DNA of 64,000 nucleotides from Acestrorhynchus altus (lineage: Eukaryota > Chordata > Actinopteri > Characiformes > Acestrorhynchidae), in the NCBI GenBank assembly GCA_034509495.1, contig CM067512.1, positions 3,217,699 through 3,281,698 of the forward strand, read 5' to 3'. The notes under the pieces are model-generated. The model was given only the letters and a program-made list of their open reading frames with translations, searched no databases and had not been told where the DNA came from. The translations under genes were made by a program, and so were the position numbers. Shown piece by piece: positions 50,467 to 57,700 of this stretch (position 1 is the first letter of the stretch; each line of letters opens with the position of its first letter).

Positions 50467-51483
50467 GTTTATCTGTTTCAGGCTCTCTGTGGGCAGTCTG
50501 AAAGTGAAAGTGTCTCACGCTGAAGTCTCGCAGCCACAGAGGATGATTGATGCAGGTGGGAAATGACAACAGTGTGAGGACTGTTTTCTCCGGGTTTGCG
50601 TGCACTGCACTCTGTTTATGATAGCCCTAATTCAAATGAGGGCTCTAATGAGAGCCGGCAGCATGTGGCCACCACCTGAGTGTGTGAGAGAAGCAGCAGC
50701 AAGGTGCATGCAGCTGCATCACACACACGCGCACACACACACATTCATATGCGTGCATCATGCCAAAACACACAAACACACACAAACACTGTCCCTCTCG
50801 GCATCTGTGTGGCAAACCCTTGCTCATGTCTTTATGACTTAATTATCAATCCATTTCAGCACACGTCCAGTGGGTTTCTAAATGCGTGACATCATCTGCT
50901 CCGTGATGACCAGGCCTGTGACTGACAGTCCAAACAGAGCGAGGCTTCTCTCCCGTCCTCTTCGAAGGCCTTCTTTTGGCTCGTACCTGAACTGAATTAC
51001 ACCAGTGTAGAATTGGATTACAGTACAGAGAGTTCAAATACAAATATTAAAGCGTGTTTGTTTGGAAGGCAGGCTGTTTCTGGAAACATCTGAGAAACGA
51101 GAAGCGCATGGTCCGAGCCGCTCAGCCGAGGGACTTGAAAGCATGTTCACACATCTGCCCATTTGTTCTCGAGAAGAACTGGGCAGAACAGAAATGCTGC
51201 TGCTGCCACAAGACAGACATAAGGTCACCTCGCCATTCTAATCTCCTTATCTGGGCAGTGAAGGTTTATTTCCTCCAATATTAGAATAAAAAAGTGGTAG
51301 CTTTCCATCACTGTGCTCATCTCCAAAGTTCTCCTCATGGAGTCAAGAATTATTTGAAGTTCTCCTCCAATACCTGCTTTGGTAAATCAGTGCATATCCT
51401 TTAGAACTCTAGGCCAATTTGTTAAATATCATTAAATTGTTCTAAAACTTTTGACTGGATGTACATAAACACATGCACAAGTT

Positions 51484-51554
<71 letters not shown>

Positions 51555-54500
51555 CCTGTGTGTAATTAAGAGGTATTTCCCGGCAGGAAAATACGGGGTA
51601 GACGTAAGACTATGGGAAGCCTGTGTATAATGGTTACTACATCAGACACGTTCCTACAGAACCACAGTTCCTACAGGAGACACATTCTTACAGAAAACAG
51701 GTTCTTACAGCAGTCAAGTGTCCACAGCAGCCAGTTACTGAGACACAGCCATCTGCATAGATGTTCTATAAAGACATCCGAATCTCCATTACGTTAAAAA
51801 GTACTGCAAACACATGTCCATGCTGAGGTGGCTCCACTTCAGGCCAAACGTGTTACGAGACGTGTTCACTGACTCTCCAGACAGCAGATTACACAGCGAG
51901 GAATCAAACACAACAGGGCGTCATGTTGTCCATCTCATGACTAAAGACAAATTAACCACAAGTTTACCAAATTAACCACAAGCTGAGCAGAACTGCGCTT
52001 ACTCAGCACTGCCTCATCACAGCCTCATCACTGCCTCGTCTCGGGTCCCTTTGCTTTATTCCTAGAAGTCCACTTGGGGGCACCAGCCTGTCATTACAAG
52101 AACTTCACTAGGAAGCTCACTGCACGCAGTTGCAACACACTGCTGGACTGTGATGCAAGAGATGCTGAATAACAGTTTGGAATGTAGTAAGAATCACAGT
52201 GTTACAACAAATGCAAAAAGAAAGTGACCTAATAGACACATCTAACGAGTTCTACGTATTTTAGGAATGAGGACTGTGGTAATGAAGAGAAGATTAGAAG
52301 CAGGAATGTGGAAACAAAGTATGAACCTCAGAAACAGGTCCTGCAGGTGAGCGTAAAGAGTAGGAAACACAGACAGGCAGGGTTTAGAGGTTTGAGGGAG
52401 GTTGATGGATGTGGAAAGGAGTGCTCAGGAGAAGAAGAAAAAACAATTAGAATGAAATTTACCGGGTAACCATCTCGTCCAGCTTTGCCCTGTTCAAATT
52501 CAAAAGAGGGTCAAAATGCAGAATAAAAACTTCAGTTTTAACAGATTCAACAACAAAACAGGACTGTCCAGCATGATGGAGGACACAGCGCTGCCCACGT
52601 CAGTGTTTAGAATGGGCACAAAGTGGGCAGTAGGTGTTTATTTCCGCAGAAAAAAATCTAATATTAGAATAAAAAAGTTGTGGTTTTCCATCACGGTGTT
52701 CATTAAAACATCTCCAAAGCTCTCATCTGAATCTGGTATTATTTATATAATATATAATTATTTATATGGTATATAATAGTTCGTGTCAACACCTGGTTTG
52801 GTTAATCAGCGCTTAGTGACGTTAAATCGGGTGCGCTGCTGATGGAATTGAACACATTCAGGCGCTGTCCAGTAGAAATCTGGATCCAAGCATTGCTCTT
52901 CATGGGGTAACCAGCTCACAAGATCTCAACTTTTTTCTCCAGAATGAGAAACTCTTCTCCCTCTTTACTGTATTTCTGTTTATCTGCATCTGTTCTAACG
53001 GGTCCTGCAGTTTCTACACTGGTCTCTCTTAAATGATCAGAAACAGGAAGAGAAACAATGGGATTAGGTGCCTAAAATCTCCAAAATGTCAAATTTGCGG
53101 AAGAAATCAACAGTGTTCCTAACTTGGTTTGGAAGTGAATGTAATGTACTGCTTATCTAGATGTATTGATACAGTCTGCAGAGCATCTATGGGGTTCAAA
53201 CGATGGGGAAAATTAAAAACAGACATAAAAGGAGATGTATGTTCTTGATGGGACAGTCTCCATGCACCAGGAGCTACTTACCACACCACACTACAACCAT
53301 ACCTACACCAGCATAGAGGGAATGATATACGGGGTCAGGTACTTACTGGGGGTCCTGCAGAAATAACACACACAGAGAACAAATGCAGGGTTAGTGCTAT
53401 GAAATGAAAGCCAGCTGCCGTTGTTTCTTTGCAGTATTAATGGTCTGAATCATTTCTTTTAAGGCCATTCTTTTTTTTTTTAAGGACAAAGACAGGAGCA
53501 ATAATCTATAATAAGTAGTGGATAGTAACTTGTGATATTTACTTGATTGCGTGTCCTCTAATACCTTTTCCATTAAATGGATCCAAAAATAGAAGACTTT
53601 AAATTCTATTTATGATGATAAATGCTGATGAATTTCCAGTGCAGCTCTATATGTTATTCAGTTATTATATTATATTATATTATATTACATCATATTAGGC
53701 TGTTCTACACACCCGTAGACATAACAGAACCTGCTACTACAGTTATGTCTTTTTTGGCCCTTTAGAATAGAGCTCAGACTTTAGAATAGAACACAGAGCT
53801 GAAGTGCTGACCACTGTGGAGGACAGCTGAACTTCACACATCCTCTCAGAGCGAACTGAGTCATTATGAGTTGTACTATATTTTGCTTGTTTCGTTTTCC
53901 AAACCTCTCCTTTCCTGTCTGTTTTTAACGCTACACAGATTGCATTTGGTGGTTCTTCTGTCATCAGGCATGTGCTTAAAAACAGCCCCCGACACAAGAA
54001 GGCGAGAGAGGGTGTAAAACAGGGCCATGGCGATGTTTGTTTATGTAATGCCTTTTCCATCCATACCACAGAGCAGCAATTTACAGTGAAGTGATTAATA
54101 TCTTTATTTTGTTGCGCTCGCGCTGAGCCCCGTGTCTTCCCTAATCTGCCCGATGATTTGTCTGTTAAATGTGTTCCAGCTTCCAGACGTTTCCTCTTTC
54201 GCTCTCAAAACAGAAACAGGCCTGGTGAGGCAGAGAGATGATGGGAACTGGGGCTAAAAACGGACCTGCCCCATCCGTCTCTCTCTCAAACAACAACAGA
54301 AGTCCAAAGACGAGCAGAGCCGTATTGAGTTCTGAAGACCCTATCTCTGAATGGTCGTGAATAAGATGAGAAGACGTTTTGAAGGGAGTGATTTGCTACA
54401 TTTTGGAGAACCGTCTCTGGTGAGAACTGAGAACACTTGGTTTTAATCAGAACTGATTAAAGGAGTTCTGGGCCAGTGTGGGATTTTTTTTTCTTCAATG

Positions 54501-54724
54501 GAAACACTGCTGTCAGAAAGTGCCAAAGATGAAGACAATGGCATATAATGGGTCGGAGCTTTGAAGAACATCCATAGTCCACAAAACAAGGTATTAACAG
54601 TGACAATCATGTAAATACATATAAGTACTGATGTATTTGCTGTCATAGACGCATTACAGTAGTTATTGCACATGTGTATCAGCTTCATTTTCACACGGTA
54701 CACAGTCAATTCATAAGTACAATG

Positions 54725-54772
<48 letters not shown>

Positions 54773-56074
54773 GTGGACATGAGAAAAATAACTTTAATAG
54801 CTGTAACCTTTTTACAACAATGTAACTATGATGTAAACAGGGGTTGTGGCACCAAATCTTGGGCTGTGGGTACAGCTGTTTGCATGGGGTAGCACTATAA
54901 TGCATCTGTAATAGCAAACACATCACCATTAGATACAGCAAGGGGTGTCGGAGGGCAGGACCTGCCTACCCGATGTTCAACCCGGAGGAGGCTCCCTCAA
55001 CCACACAGGGACCTGGTCCACCATTGCCTTCCTCTGATTCCCCTGAATGTAACTAATGGTGAGCTACTACTGAGATGTTGGTGGTACTGATGCTTGCACA
55101 CGATCCCTCAGGTTTGTGGACTGTGGAGTGGATGGACTGCAGTGTTTCTGGGTGTATTAGGTTACTAGAGTCAAACCTCTCGACCTTTTCCAAGTTAATC
55201 AGTGTCCACCTGCTACCTGCCTGAGACCAGCTGCCCACCTTCCTGCTACTGCTACCTGCCTTGGAGTAGTTGTGCTTCCTGTTATGACCAGTCGCCCACC
55301 TGACATCACCCACAATGTAGAAATTGACATGGACCCCAACTATCTAATACTGTTGTTATTTCTATTATGACCACATCATCAGTATCTCAGTACACCTGAC
55401 CATAACAGCAGACGCGGTCATATGATGACTTCTAGTCAATAATTTAATAATGCAGTAGTTTGACCAGTTCAAGGTTTCTTCCTCCAGTTCTGAGGCAGTT
55501 TTTAATTATGTGAGTCAAAACTAAAGTCCATGCACATGTATTTACACAGGCTGTACTACAGCAACCGTGAACGTCCCCACTAGTAGTTATGTTGCTATTA
55601 CATGGGCAGTTACTGTGTCTCTAATAGTTATTATTCTAAAGTGGGACCCAAAGTTTATTATCCCAAGTCAGTGGGGCTGCTTACAGGCCTCAGTTTGGTT
55701 GTTTGATCACTACTTTATGTCCTGTATCTCAGAGATGCCAACACATAACTATGCTGAGTCACGTTCAATGTCTTTATCCCGGTTTGAGACGCTGTGTCAC
55801 CATCAGACTAAGACCAGACAGTGACTCCACACTGACTCAGATCCTTCCAGTCACTTTCTCACTTACTACTTACTGAAGTCTGGGTCGCGTTTGACAGTGA
55901 ATCACATCTAAAGAGCTTTCCAGTTCTAATGCAAATGTTTGTCATTAATTAAAAGTACAGAGATCTGATCTGTGAATCAAAGAGGAGGCAAGAAGACAAG
56001 AAGGGACATTGAGAAAATGCCAGACTCACCAGGATCTCCTCTTCTGCCCATCCGGCCACGCTTTCCTTGAGGAC
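20405..56074 (-). CDS. col23a1: Collagen alpha-1(XXIII) chain, ectodomain part; 27 exons, 5' exons outside the window
   Basis: This is a type II transmembrane collagen of the XIII/XXIII/XXV group. These chains form trimers at the cell surface, bind integrins and matrix, and can be shed. The assembled exons encode 422 residues, all in frame and flanked by GT/AG sites. Gly-X-Y repeats run over residues 1-184, 201-270 and 286-402. Non-collagenous segments lie at about 185-200 (SSEVMAFNDKLLDAFQ) and 271-285 (SRLEDNLVQMISQ). NC1 begins at about residue 403 and has two cysteines. The early stretch GRDGYPGPLGLDGKP and the C-terminal motifs GLDQPCPV and GCWHK match collagen XXIII as I remember it, better than XXV (GLDAPCQL, GCWQK) or XIII. 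Human COL23A1 has about 540 residues, so only the cytoplasmic, transmembrane and stalk part is missing here. Fish may have two paralogues; which one this is cannot be told. Confidence 0.93.
20567..20605 (-). CDS. col23a1: col23a1 C-terminal NC1 exon, GPDGLPIAGCWHK
   Basis: The acceptor tgtcattaccag leads into 13 codons, GPDGLPIAGCWHK, the conserved C-terminal peptide (human GPDGLPVPGCWHK as recalled). After the AAG for the last Lys comes gtcagt, a usable donor. If it is used, the next exon provides TGA directly. If it is not used, translation runs on for VSKH to a TAA at 20552-20554. The spliced model restores the exact conserved end, so I prefer it. Confidence 0.9.
20683..20742. repeat. (TG)n microsatellite
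   Basis: About 30 units, starting 80 bp upstream of the C-terminal coding exon of col23a1 (intron side). On the gene strand it reads CA. Confidence 0.97.
20880..21200 (+). repeat. Dispersed repeat family B, second copy
   Basis: Contains tgtccagtctatcagctcct, acagactgtagttcatctgg, cattctcagcactgcagtca and gtggatcagacacagcagtg. It lies in the intron between the last two large col23a1 exons. A short related piece is at about 57340-57420. Confidence 0.55.
22135..22245 (+). repeat. Repeat family E (ggagcatttctattggtcc type)
   Basis: Contains attttggagcatttctattg and tttttgcatgacagcgacag. The same ggagcatttctattggtcc core is found at about 40905 and 57638. Confidence 0.5.
22513..22589. repeat. 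(AC)n microsatellite
   Basis: About 38 units, in the intron before the C-terminal exon. Confidence 0.97.
22932..23018 (-). CDS. col23a1: col23a1 87-nt exon, end of the triple helix and first NC1 cysteine
   Basis: This phase-0 exon starts GDRGSVGKKGLKGQK and ends GEQGPPGLDQPCPV. GLDQPCPV is the diagnostic end of the collagen XXIII helix. Its cysteine pairs with the one in GCW in family members and stabilises the trimer. The acceptor is ttttcgcag and the donor GTG/gtgcgt; a second GTG in tandem makes the exact donor slightly ambiguous, but the next exon fixes the frame. Confidence 0.95.
23090..23290 (+). pseudogene. DNA-transposon relic in a col23a1 intron
   Basis: Contains taccagctgttaagcatggt, gaggaagcatcatgttctag and tcatctagaagcttgaacac. 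The same order of blocks occurs at 34010-34320. The pattern follows a decayed transposase stretch common in fish genomes; I cannot name the superfamily with certainty (probably Tc1/mariner). Confidence 0.45.
23475..23528 (-). CDS. col23a1: col23a1 54-nt exon
   Basis: This phase-0 exon encodes GFPGLTGDKGDTGEKGEK. The acceptor is atatttacag and the donor gtacag. The preceding intron is only 81 bp. Confidence 0.93.
23610..23636 (-). CDS. col23a1: col23a1 27-nt exon, GKQGETGLD
   Basis: This phase-0 exon encodes GKQGETGLD, where human has GRPGEPGLD as recalled. The acceptor is cctcgacag and the donor gtaagt. Confidence 0.93.
23789..23860 (-). CDS. col23a1: col23a1 72-nt exon
   Basis: This phase-0 exon has eight triplets starting GQHGPQGPP and ending GPSGLVGLPGSKGEK. 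The last part closely matches GPPGLIGLPGTKGEK of human COL23A1 as recalled. The acceptor is atcttttgtag and the donor gtaagc. Confidence 0.94.
23947..24006 (-). CDS. col23a1: col23a1 60-nt exon with a one-residue Gly-X-Y slip
   Basis: This phase-0 exon encodes GEPGENFKGEKGDTGAPGIQ. G-ENFK-G is a four-residue gap, so the triplet register shifts by one inside the exon. The acceptor is tgttcttccag and the donor gtgaga. Short imperfections of this kind are normal in membrane collagens and give flexible points. Confidence 0.92.
24151..24177 (-). CDS. col23a1: col23a1 27-nt exon, GHVGMPGPK
   Basis: This phase-0 exon encodes GHVGMPGPK. The acceptor is cttttcgtag and the donor gtaagt. A Tc1 relic occupies most of the intron before it. 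Confidence 0.92.
24590..24965 (+). pseudogene. Tc1-like transposase relic, catalytic part
   Basis: The plus strand carries, in shifted frames and with stops, NKSRFCLGTDSGQF (the SDESRFCL region), a degraded VMVWGGI-like block, and FQQDNGPTHSKV followed by TLPWPK. These correspond to the DDE domain order of Tc1/mariner transposases. It lies in the col23a1 intron between exons 25133 and 24177, opposite to the gene. Confidence 0.7.
25133..25198 (-). CDS. col23a1: col23a1 66-nt exon, end of the non-collagenous segment and helix restart
   Basis: This phase-0 exon starts VQMISQPGPPGPPGPRG and then GPPGFM. With the previous exon it forms SRLEDNLVQMISQP, whose hydrophobic spacing fits a short coiled coil. 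Human COL23A1 has ESLAQLIVEPGPPGPPG at this place as I recall it. The acceptor is gtttgtctccag and the donor gtgagt. Confidence 0.92.
25277..25330 (-). CDS. col23a1: col23a1 54-nt exon entering the second non-collagenous segment
   Basis: This phase-0 exon encodes GIDGQKGEKGDSRLEDNL. The repeat stops after GDS and an acidic, Leu-containing segment begins that continues in the next exon. The acceptor is tgtttcttag and the donor gtcagt. A C at +3 of the donor also occurs at the GPDGLPIAGCWHK exon. Confidence 0.92.
25436..25516 (-). CDS. col23a1: col23a1 81-nt exon
   Basis: This phase-0 exon has nine triplets starting GDRGEVGDP and ending GTPGERGEKGEMGLSGPA. GEMGLSG is also in human COL23A1 as I recall it. 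The donor is gtacgt and the acceptor tgaattag. Confidence 0.92.
25758..26030 (-). mobile_element. MITE-like element, family A, truncated
   Basis: Starts gctgtgtccaaatatttgtg and includes gcaacttgtctggtccctgt; it lacks the second terminus. It sits in a col23a1 intron about 85 bp from the 45-nt exon at 26114. Confidence 0.55.
26114..26158 (-). CDS. col23a1: col23a1 45-nt exon
   Basis: This phase-0 exon encodes GELGLPGPAGLDGEK, very close to GELGLPGAPGIDGEK of human COL23A1 as I recall it. The acceptor is ggtaattcag and the donor gtagtt. Confidence 0.94.
26262..26315 (-). CDS. col23a1: col23a1 54-nt exon
   Basis: This phase-0 exon encodes GPPGPPGPLGPPGKEGPK and restarts the helix after the non-collagenous segment. 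The acceptor is cttctttatag and the donor gtgagc. Confidence 0.94.
27342..27419 (-). CDS. col23a1: col23a1 78-nt exon carrying an internal non-collagenous segment
   Basis: This phase-0 exon has three triplets (GPPGEKGAS), then the non-collagenous stretch GSSEVMAFNDKLLDAFQ. The position matches the interruption DYDGRILDALK that I remember in human COL23A1, with the pattern acidic-x-LLDAxx kept. In this family such segments are predicted coiled coils that help the chains register. The acceptor is ctatcctgacag and the donor gtaaaa. Confidence 0.93.
27658..28024 (+). mobile_element. MITE-like element, family A
   Basis: Starts atggacaaaagtattgggac and ends near gctgaatgcattcaaaataa, about 45 bp from the col23a1 exon at 28070. 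It is the best-preserved intronic copy. Confidence 0.6.
28070..28114 (-). CDS. col23a1: col23a1 45-nt exon
   Basis: This phase-0 exon encodes GDKGDVGENGPQGEI. The acceptor is gtttcctcag and the donor gtaagt. The end of a MITE copy (27658-28024) lies about 45 bp beyond the donor. Confidence 0.93.
28211..28273 (-). CDS. col23a1: col23a1 63-nt exon
   Basis: This phase-0 exon has seven triplets starting GEQGDP and ending GFKGDRGMDGFPGLK. The acceptor is tgttttccag and the donor gtaaac. Confidence 0.93.
28370..28530. repeat. Repeat family D (ggttcttcacac type)
   Basis: Contains aaaaggttcttcacaccttc, tggttcgttatggaatcaga and tacttttaagagtgtgtgaa. Related stretches occur at about 19355-19500, 30540-30690 and 49140-49270. 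Non-coding. Confidence 0.45.
28999..29052 (-). CDS. col23a1: col23a1 54-nt exon
   Basis: This phase-0 exon of classic fibrillar-like size (54 nt) encodes GEDGQPGYPGPQGPPGTK. The acceptor is gatcattcag and the donor gttagc. Confidence 0.93.
29520..29830 (+). repeat. Repeat family C, first of two neighbouring copies
   Basis: Contains gtcagcatgggctcagaatg and gccatatggggcccatgttc. The second copy at 30000-30330 has the same plan (tgggtgaaacctgggctagt, gatggggcccaggtttaaca). A (GAT)n tract separates them. Confidence 0.5.
29947..29993. repeat. (GAT)n microsatellite
   Basis: About 15 units between the two family C repeat copies. It makes spurious poly-Asp and poly-Met frames. Confidence 0.97.
30000..30330 (+). 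repeat. Repeat family C, second copy
   Basis: Same orientation as the copy at 29520 and shares the message acctgggc(t/a)...gtgggttc(c/t)...gattgtac(t/a)tatgttg. It is probably an old dispersed element rather than a recent duplication, as the copies differ widely. Confidence 0.5.
30540..30690. repeat. Repeat family D, second copy
   Basis: Contains ctttacatcaagtgaaagtc and aaaaggttcttcacactccc, then gaacatggttcttttaatgc. Confidence 0.45.
30730..30756 (-). CDS. col23a1: col23a1 27-nt exon, GPRGLQGDP
   Basis: This phase-0 exon encodes GPRGLQGDP. The acceptor is tcctcccacag and the donor gtaagt. The intron separating it from the previous exon is only 91 bp. Confidence 0.92.
30848..30874 (-). CDS. 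col23a1: col23a1 27-nt exon, GSPGRDGME
   Basis: This phase-0 exon encodes GSPGRDGME. The acceptor is ttctctgtag and the donor gtttgt is weaker than average. Confidence 0.9.
31376..31445 (-). mobile_element. MITE-like element, family A, short fragment
   Basis: Contains gtgcaaatgcacatgcactg and cttgtctagtccctgtagag only. Confidence 0.4.
32296..32560 (-). mobile_element. MITE-like element, family A, truncated
   Basis: Includes cttgcctagtccctgtagaa, ctctggaatgatggcgctcc and ggtggtgatcatgcagcatc. Both termini are lost. A smaller piece with the same cttgtctagtccctgtag block lies at 31376-31445. Confidence 0.5.
34010..34320 (+). pseudogene. DNA-transposon relic related to 23090-23290
   Basis: Contains tttgaagcatgatggtggta, ttccggggctgtttggacgc and gacacagttgggtgttccaa. 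It lies just downstream (in gene direction) of the 117-nt col23a1 exon and opposite to the gene. Confidence 0.45.
34417..34533 (-). CDS. col23a1: col23a1 117-nt exon, longest collagenous exon
   Basis: This phase-0 exon has 39 codons, thirteen uninterrupted Gly-X-Y triplets. It begins GDQGQAGPPGPPGPP and contains GAPGPRGPPGNTGKDGPRG. The acceptor is ttgccatcag and the donor gtaaga. The same GDQGQ...GKDGPRG block is shared by types XXIII and XXV. It is Pro-rich, which favours a stable helix. Confidence 0.95.
34534..40450 (-). other. col23a1: col23a1 intron, 5.9 kb
   Basis: Holds the 38 kb microsatellite cluster and a 163-codon plus-strand open frame at 36500-36991 that has no recognised domain. 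No additional collagen exon was found. Confidence 0.7.
38081..38530. repeat. Microsatellite cluster: (TC)n, (AG)n, (AC)n, (GATA)n
   Basis: (TC)n at 38081-38106 and (AG)n at 38173-38221 are complementary arms around a 66-bp spacer. (AC)n follows at 38330-38366 and (GATA)n at 38467-38530. All lie in the 5.9 kb col23a1 intron. Confidence 0.95.
40451..40477 (-). CDS. col23a1: col23a1 27-nt exon, GDQGEAGPR
   Basis: This phase-0 exon encodes GDQGEAGPR. The donor gtaagt is strong and the acceptor is gtcttttaaag. It starts with the same GDQG as the next, 117-nt exon. Confidence 0.9.
40629..40822 (+). mobile_element. MITE-like element, family A, truncated
   Basis: Contains aagtactggatggaggtcca, cacagctcaatgctgggggg and the ctctagcccatgcatggcaa block. 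It lies in the col23a1 intron before the exon at 40451. Confidence 0.5.
40870..40995 (+). repeat. Repeat family E, second copy
   Basis: Contains ttctggagcatttctattgg and ggagatacaaggttttaaag. Confidence 0.5.
41515..41541 (-). CDS. col23a1: col23a1 27-nt exon, GPAGPKGDK
   Basis: This phase-0 exon encodes GPAGPKGDK. The acceptor is ctctcctcag and the donor gtaaaa. Confidence 0.92.
43678..43704 (-). CDS. col23a1: col23a1 27-nt exon, GPPGPKGSQ
   Basis: This phase-0 exon encodes GPPGPKGSQ. The donor is gtaatt. The acceptor is caaccaaag, which has a poor pyrimidine tract, so this is one of the weaker acceptors in the gene. Confidence 0.85.
45156..45182 (-). CDS. col23a1: col23a1 27-nt exon, GPLGLDGKP
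   Basis: This phase-0 exon encodes GPLGLDGKP. The acceptor is ctccatccag and the donor gtgagt. It continues the GRDGYP-GPLGLDGKP signature. Confidence 0.93.
46993..47252. repeat. Minisatellite, about 30-31 bp unit, eight or so copies
   Basis: Tandem units built on gacccactctacccggtcag followed by ataacgaaaa. The first four copies are nearly identical; the later ones carry small insertions and deletions. It lies in the 7.3 kb intron of col23a1. Confidence 0.9.
50279..50461. repeat. Microsatellite pair: (TATC)n and (TC)n
   Basis: (TATC)n at 50279-50360 with a few changed units, then (TC)n at 50431-50461. The order is that of the 38 kb cluster read on the other strand. Confidence 0.95.
51486..51555. 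repeat. (AC)n microsatellite
   Basis: About 35 units with two interruptions. Confidence 0.95.
52463..52489 (-). CDS. col23a1: col23a1 27-nt exon, GKAGRDGYP
   Basis: This phase-0 exon encodes three Gly-X-Y triplets, GKAGRDGYP. Its acceptor is ttgaacag and its donor gtaaat. GRDGYP followed by GPLGLDGKP is a stretch I associate with COL23A1. A 7.3 kb intron follows. Confidence 0.93.
53347..53354 (-). CDS. col23a1: col23a1 8-nt microexon
   Basis: Eight bases (GACCCCCA) sit between the acceptor tttctgcag and the donor gtaagt. They complete the split Gly from the 45-nt exon and add Pro-Pro, giving RRGDP-GPP-GKAGRDG. The neighbouring exons are out of frame with each other unless this exon is included (phase 1 to phase 0). 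The related human COL13A1 is known to have an 8-bp exon, so this looks like an ancestral feature of the family. Confidence 0.9.
54724..54771. repeat. (ATT)n microsatellite
   Basis: 16 units. Confidence 0.96.
56030..56074 (-). CDS. col23a1: col23a1 exon, start of the collagen domain (45 nt)
   Basis: This is the most 5' exon found. It has a phase-1 start (its GT completes a Gly begun in the unseen upstream exon) and a phase-1 end. It encodes GPQGKRGRMGRRGDP and leaves one G for the next exon. The acceptor is tttcag and the donor is G/gtgagt. The dense Arg/Lys run resembles the basic start of the first collagenous domain in types XXIII and XXV. Upstream exons carrying the membrane anchor were not found between here and 64000. 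Confidence 0.93.
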
Positions 56075-56309
56075 CTGAAATGAAAAGAAAACAGTAGTAA
56101 AGCAGGAGCAGTACAGCTCATGCAGATCTTGGCCTAAATCACTCACAAATCCTTTCAAATCACAAACCTACGATCGTGAAACGTTTATTGTTAAACTTCA
56201 GAAACACACTAGGTTATTATGGAGGAGATGAATATCATGATGCAACAAACAGCCCAGTATGATGGTGTATGCAGCTTAGAAACACTGTTCATAACACTGT
56301 CAGATAATC

Positions 56310-56703
56310 TAGTTGTCCAAAAGTTTGTGGACACCCCTTCTAATGAATTCATTCAGCATTTGCTGGTTTGCAAATGCACACACAGTCAATCTCGTCACTT
56401 TAGAGAAGCACCGACAATAGATTAGGACTCACTGGAGCCATGCCTAGTGCCAGGTGTGGTTCTAGAGGATTATAAAGTCCCCAGAATGTTCTCTGGAATG
56501 ATGCAGGTCCATCCAGTACTTGTAGGGGAGGGTTGGGAAGTTGGGGGTGAGTTGGGGTGGTGATCATCTAACATCCTGAGCTCAAGAATTCTCTTGTAGC
56601 TGAATGCCATCAAATCTTCACAGCAATGCTCCAAACCTTCCCTGAACAGCAATCACAATGAATGTGCAGGACACAAGGGTGTCCCAATACCTTTAGTGCA
56701 AAT
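56310..56703 (-). mobile_element. MITE-like element, family A, nearly full length
   Basis: Starts agttgtccaaaagtttgtgg and ends gggtgtcccaatacctttag. It contains ggaatgatgcaggtccatcc and ggtggtgatcatctaacatc. It lies in the col23a1 intron upstream of the 45-nt exon. Confidence 0.55.
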
Positions 56704-57599
56704 ATTAAAAGAACTACTGGTCAGTGAATACACTCAACTGTTCTCACAACAGCGAATATTCATTCGTTACATCAATAAGACTTTTAAATATGAAAATGAT
56801 TGAATTTGCATATATATCTCTATCTGCCATCACCAGCTCAACCCCCTAAAGCCTGGCGGGGTAACAGATTAACCTGCGCTGTGTGTCTGCTTTTCCGGGA
56901 CGAAACTGCTTCTATCATCTGACCTTTGCAACCTCCCGTGCAGGAGTGTAAAATAGGAACCATACCTGTGACGGGGTGCGGAGGCTGCAGAGACACTCAC
57001 AAGCACACGCGCCTTTCGTTTGCATGATTGTTATTGTTCTAGGTTAATCTGCTCCTGCTGCTCCGGCCTGCTCTTTGGGAAAGAGAGACGGGGGACTGGG
57101 ATGGGCCGGAAAAGAGAAATATACCCTTTACTCCTTACTGTGTGGAAGGTGAGCGTTAGCCTAGAATTCACCCTTTCAGCGAATCAGCTGGGCAGTGCAG
57201 CCGTGTCCACGCGAGTGAACGTATTGGAACTTTACTATTATAGTTACACGAGGAAAAAGTGAAAGAAGTGAAAAGACTATTGAAGAAAGGAGATCTTCAG
57301 AGGACAAACACATGCAGAACATATGAGGTCACTGATAAATCATGCCAATGCAGCGTGTTGGTGTTTGCAGTGTAACACACCACAACCATGCCAGTGTCAC
57401 TGCAGCGCTGAAAATGACCCGTGTGAAAGAAGACTAATAAGGTACGCAGAGAAACAGATGGACACTTGTCTTATAGAACTACACATTTATATAGAAATGA
57501 CCAAAAATAAATATTTAAGTTTGTGTTCTTTAGAAGCTTTGTTCACTTATTTTCAGTTTAAGTCAATAAAACATACTTTTGCATACGATTTTATTTACA

Positions 57600-57700
57600 G
57601 AGACATGGCAACTTTGCAGGAGAAGGAAATATATATCTGGAGCATTTCTATTGGTCCATTCATCGTGATATTTCTACACCATGCCAGATATAAACGATGA
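57600..57700 (+). repeat. Repeat family E, third copy
   Basis: Contains tctggagcatttctattggt followed by ccattcatcgtgatatttct. Confidence 0.45.

Larger units (their letters stand above)
45183..52462 (-). other. col23a1: col23a1 intron, 7.3 kb
   Basis: The largest complete intron here. It contains the 30-bp minisatellite, TATC/TC and AC arrays and part of a direct repeat pair (51250 and 52615). No exon-like segment was seen. Confidence 0.7.

Noticed and set aside
22932..56074. Identification as col25a1 or col13a1
   Set aside because: The C-terminal words GLDQPCPV and GCWHK and the GRDGYPGPLGLDGKP stretch fit type XXIII better; types XXV and XIII have GLDAPC and GCWQK/GCWNK as I recall them.
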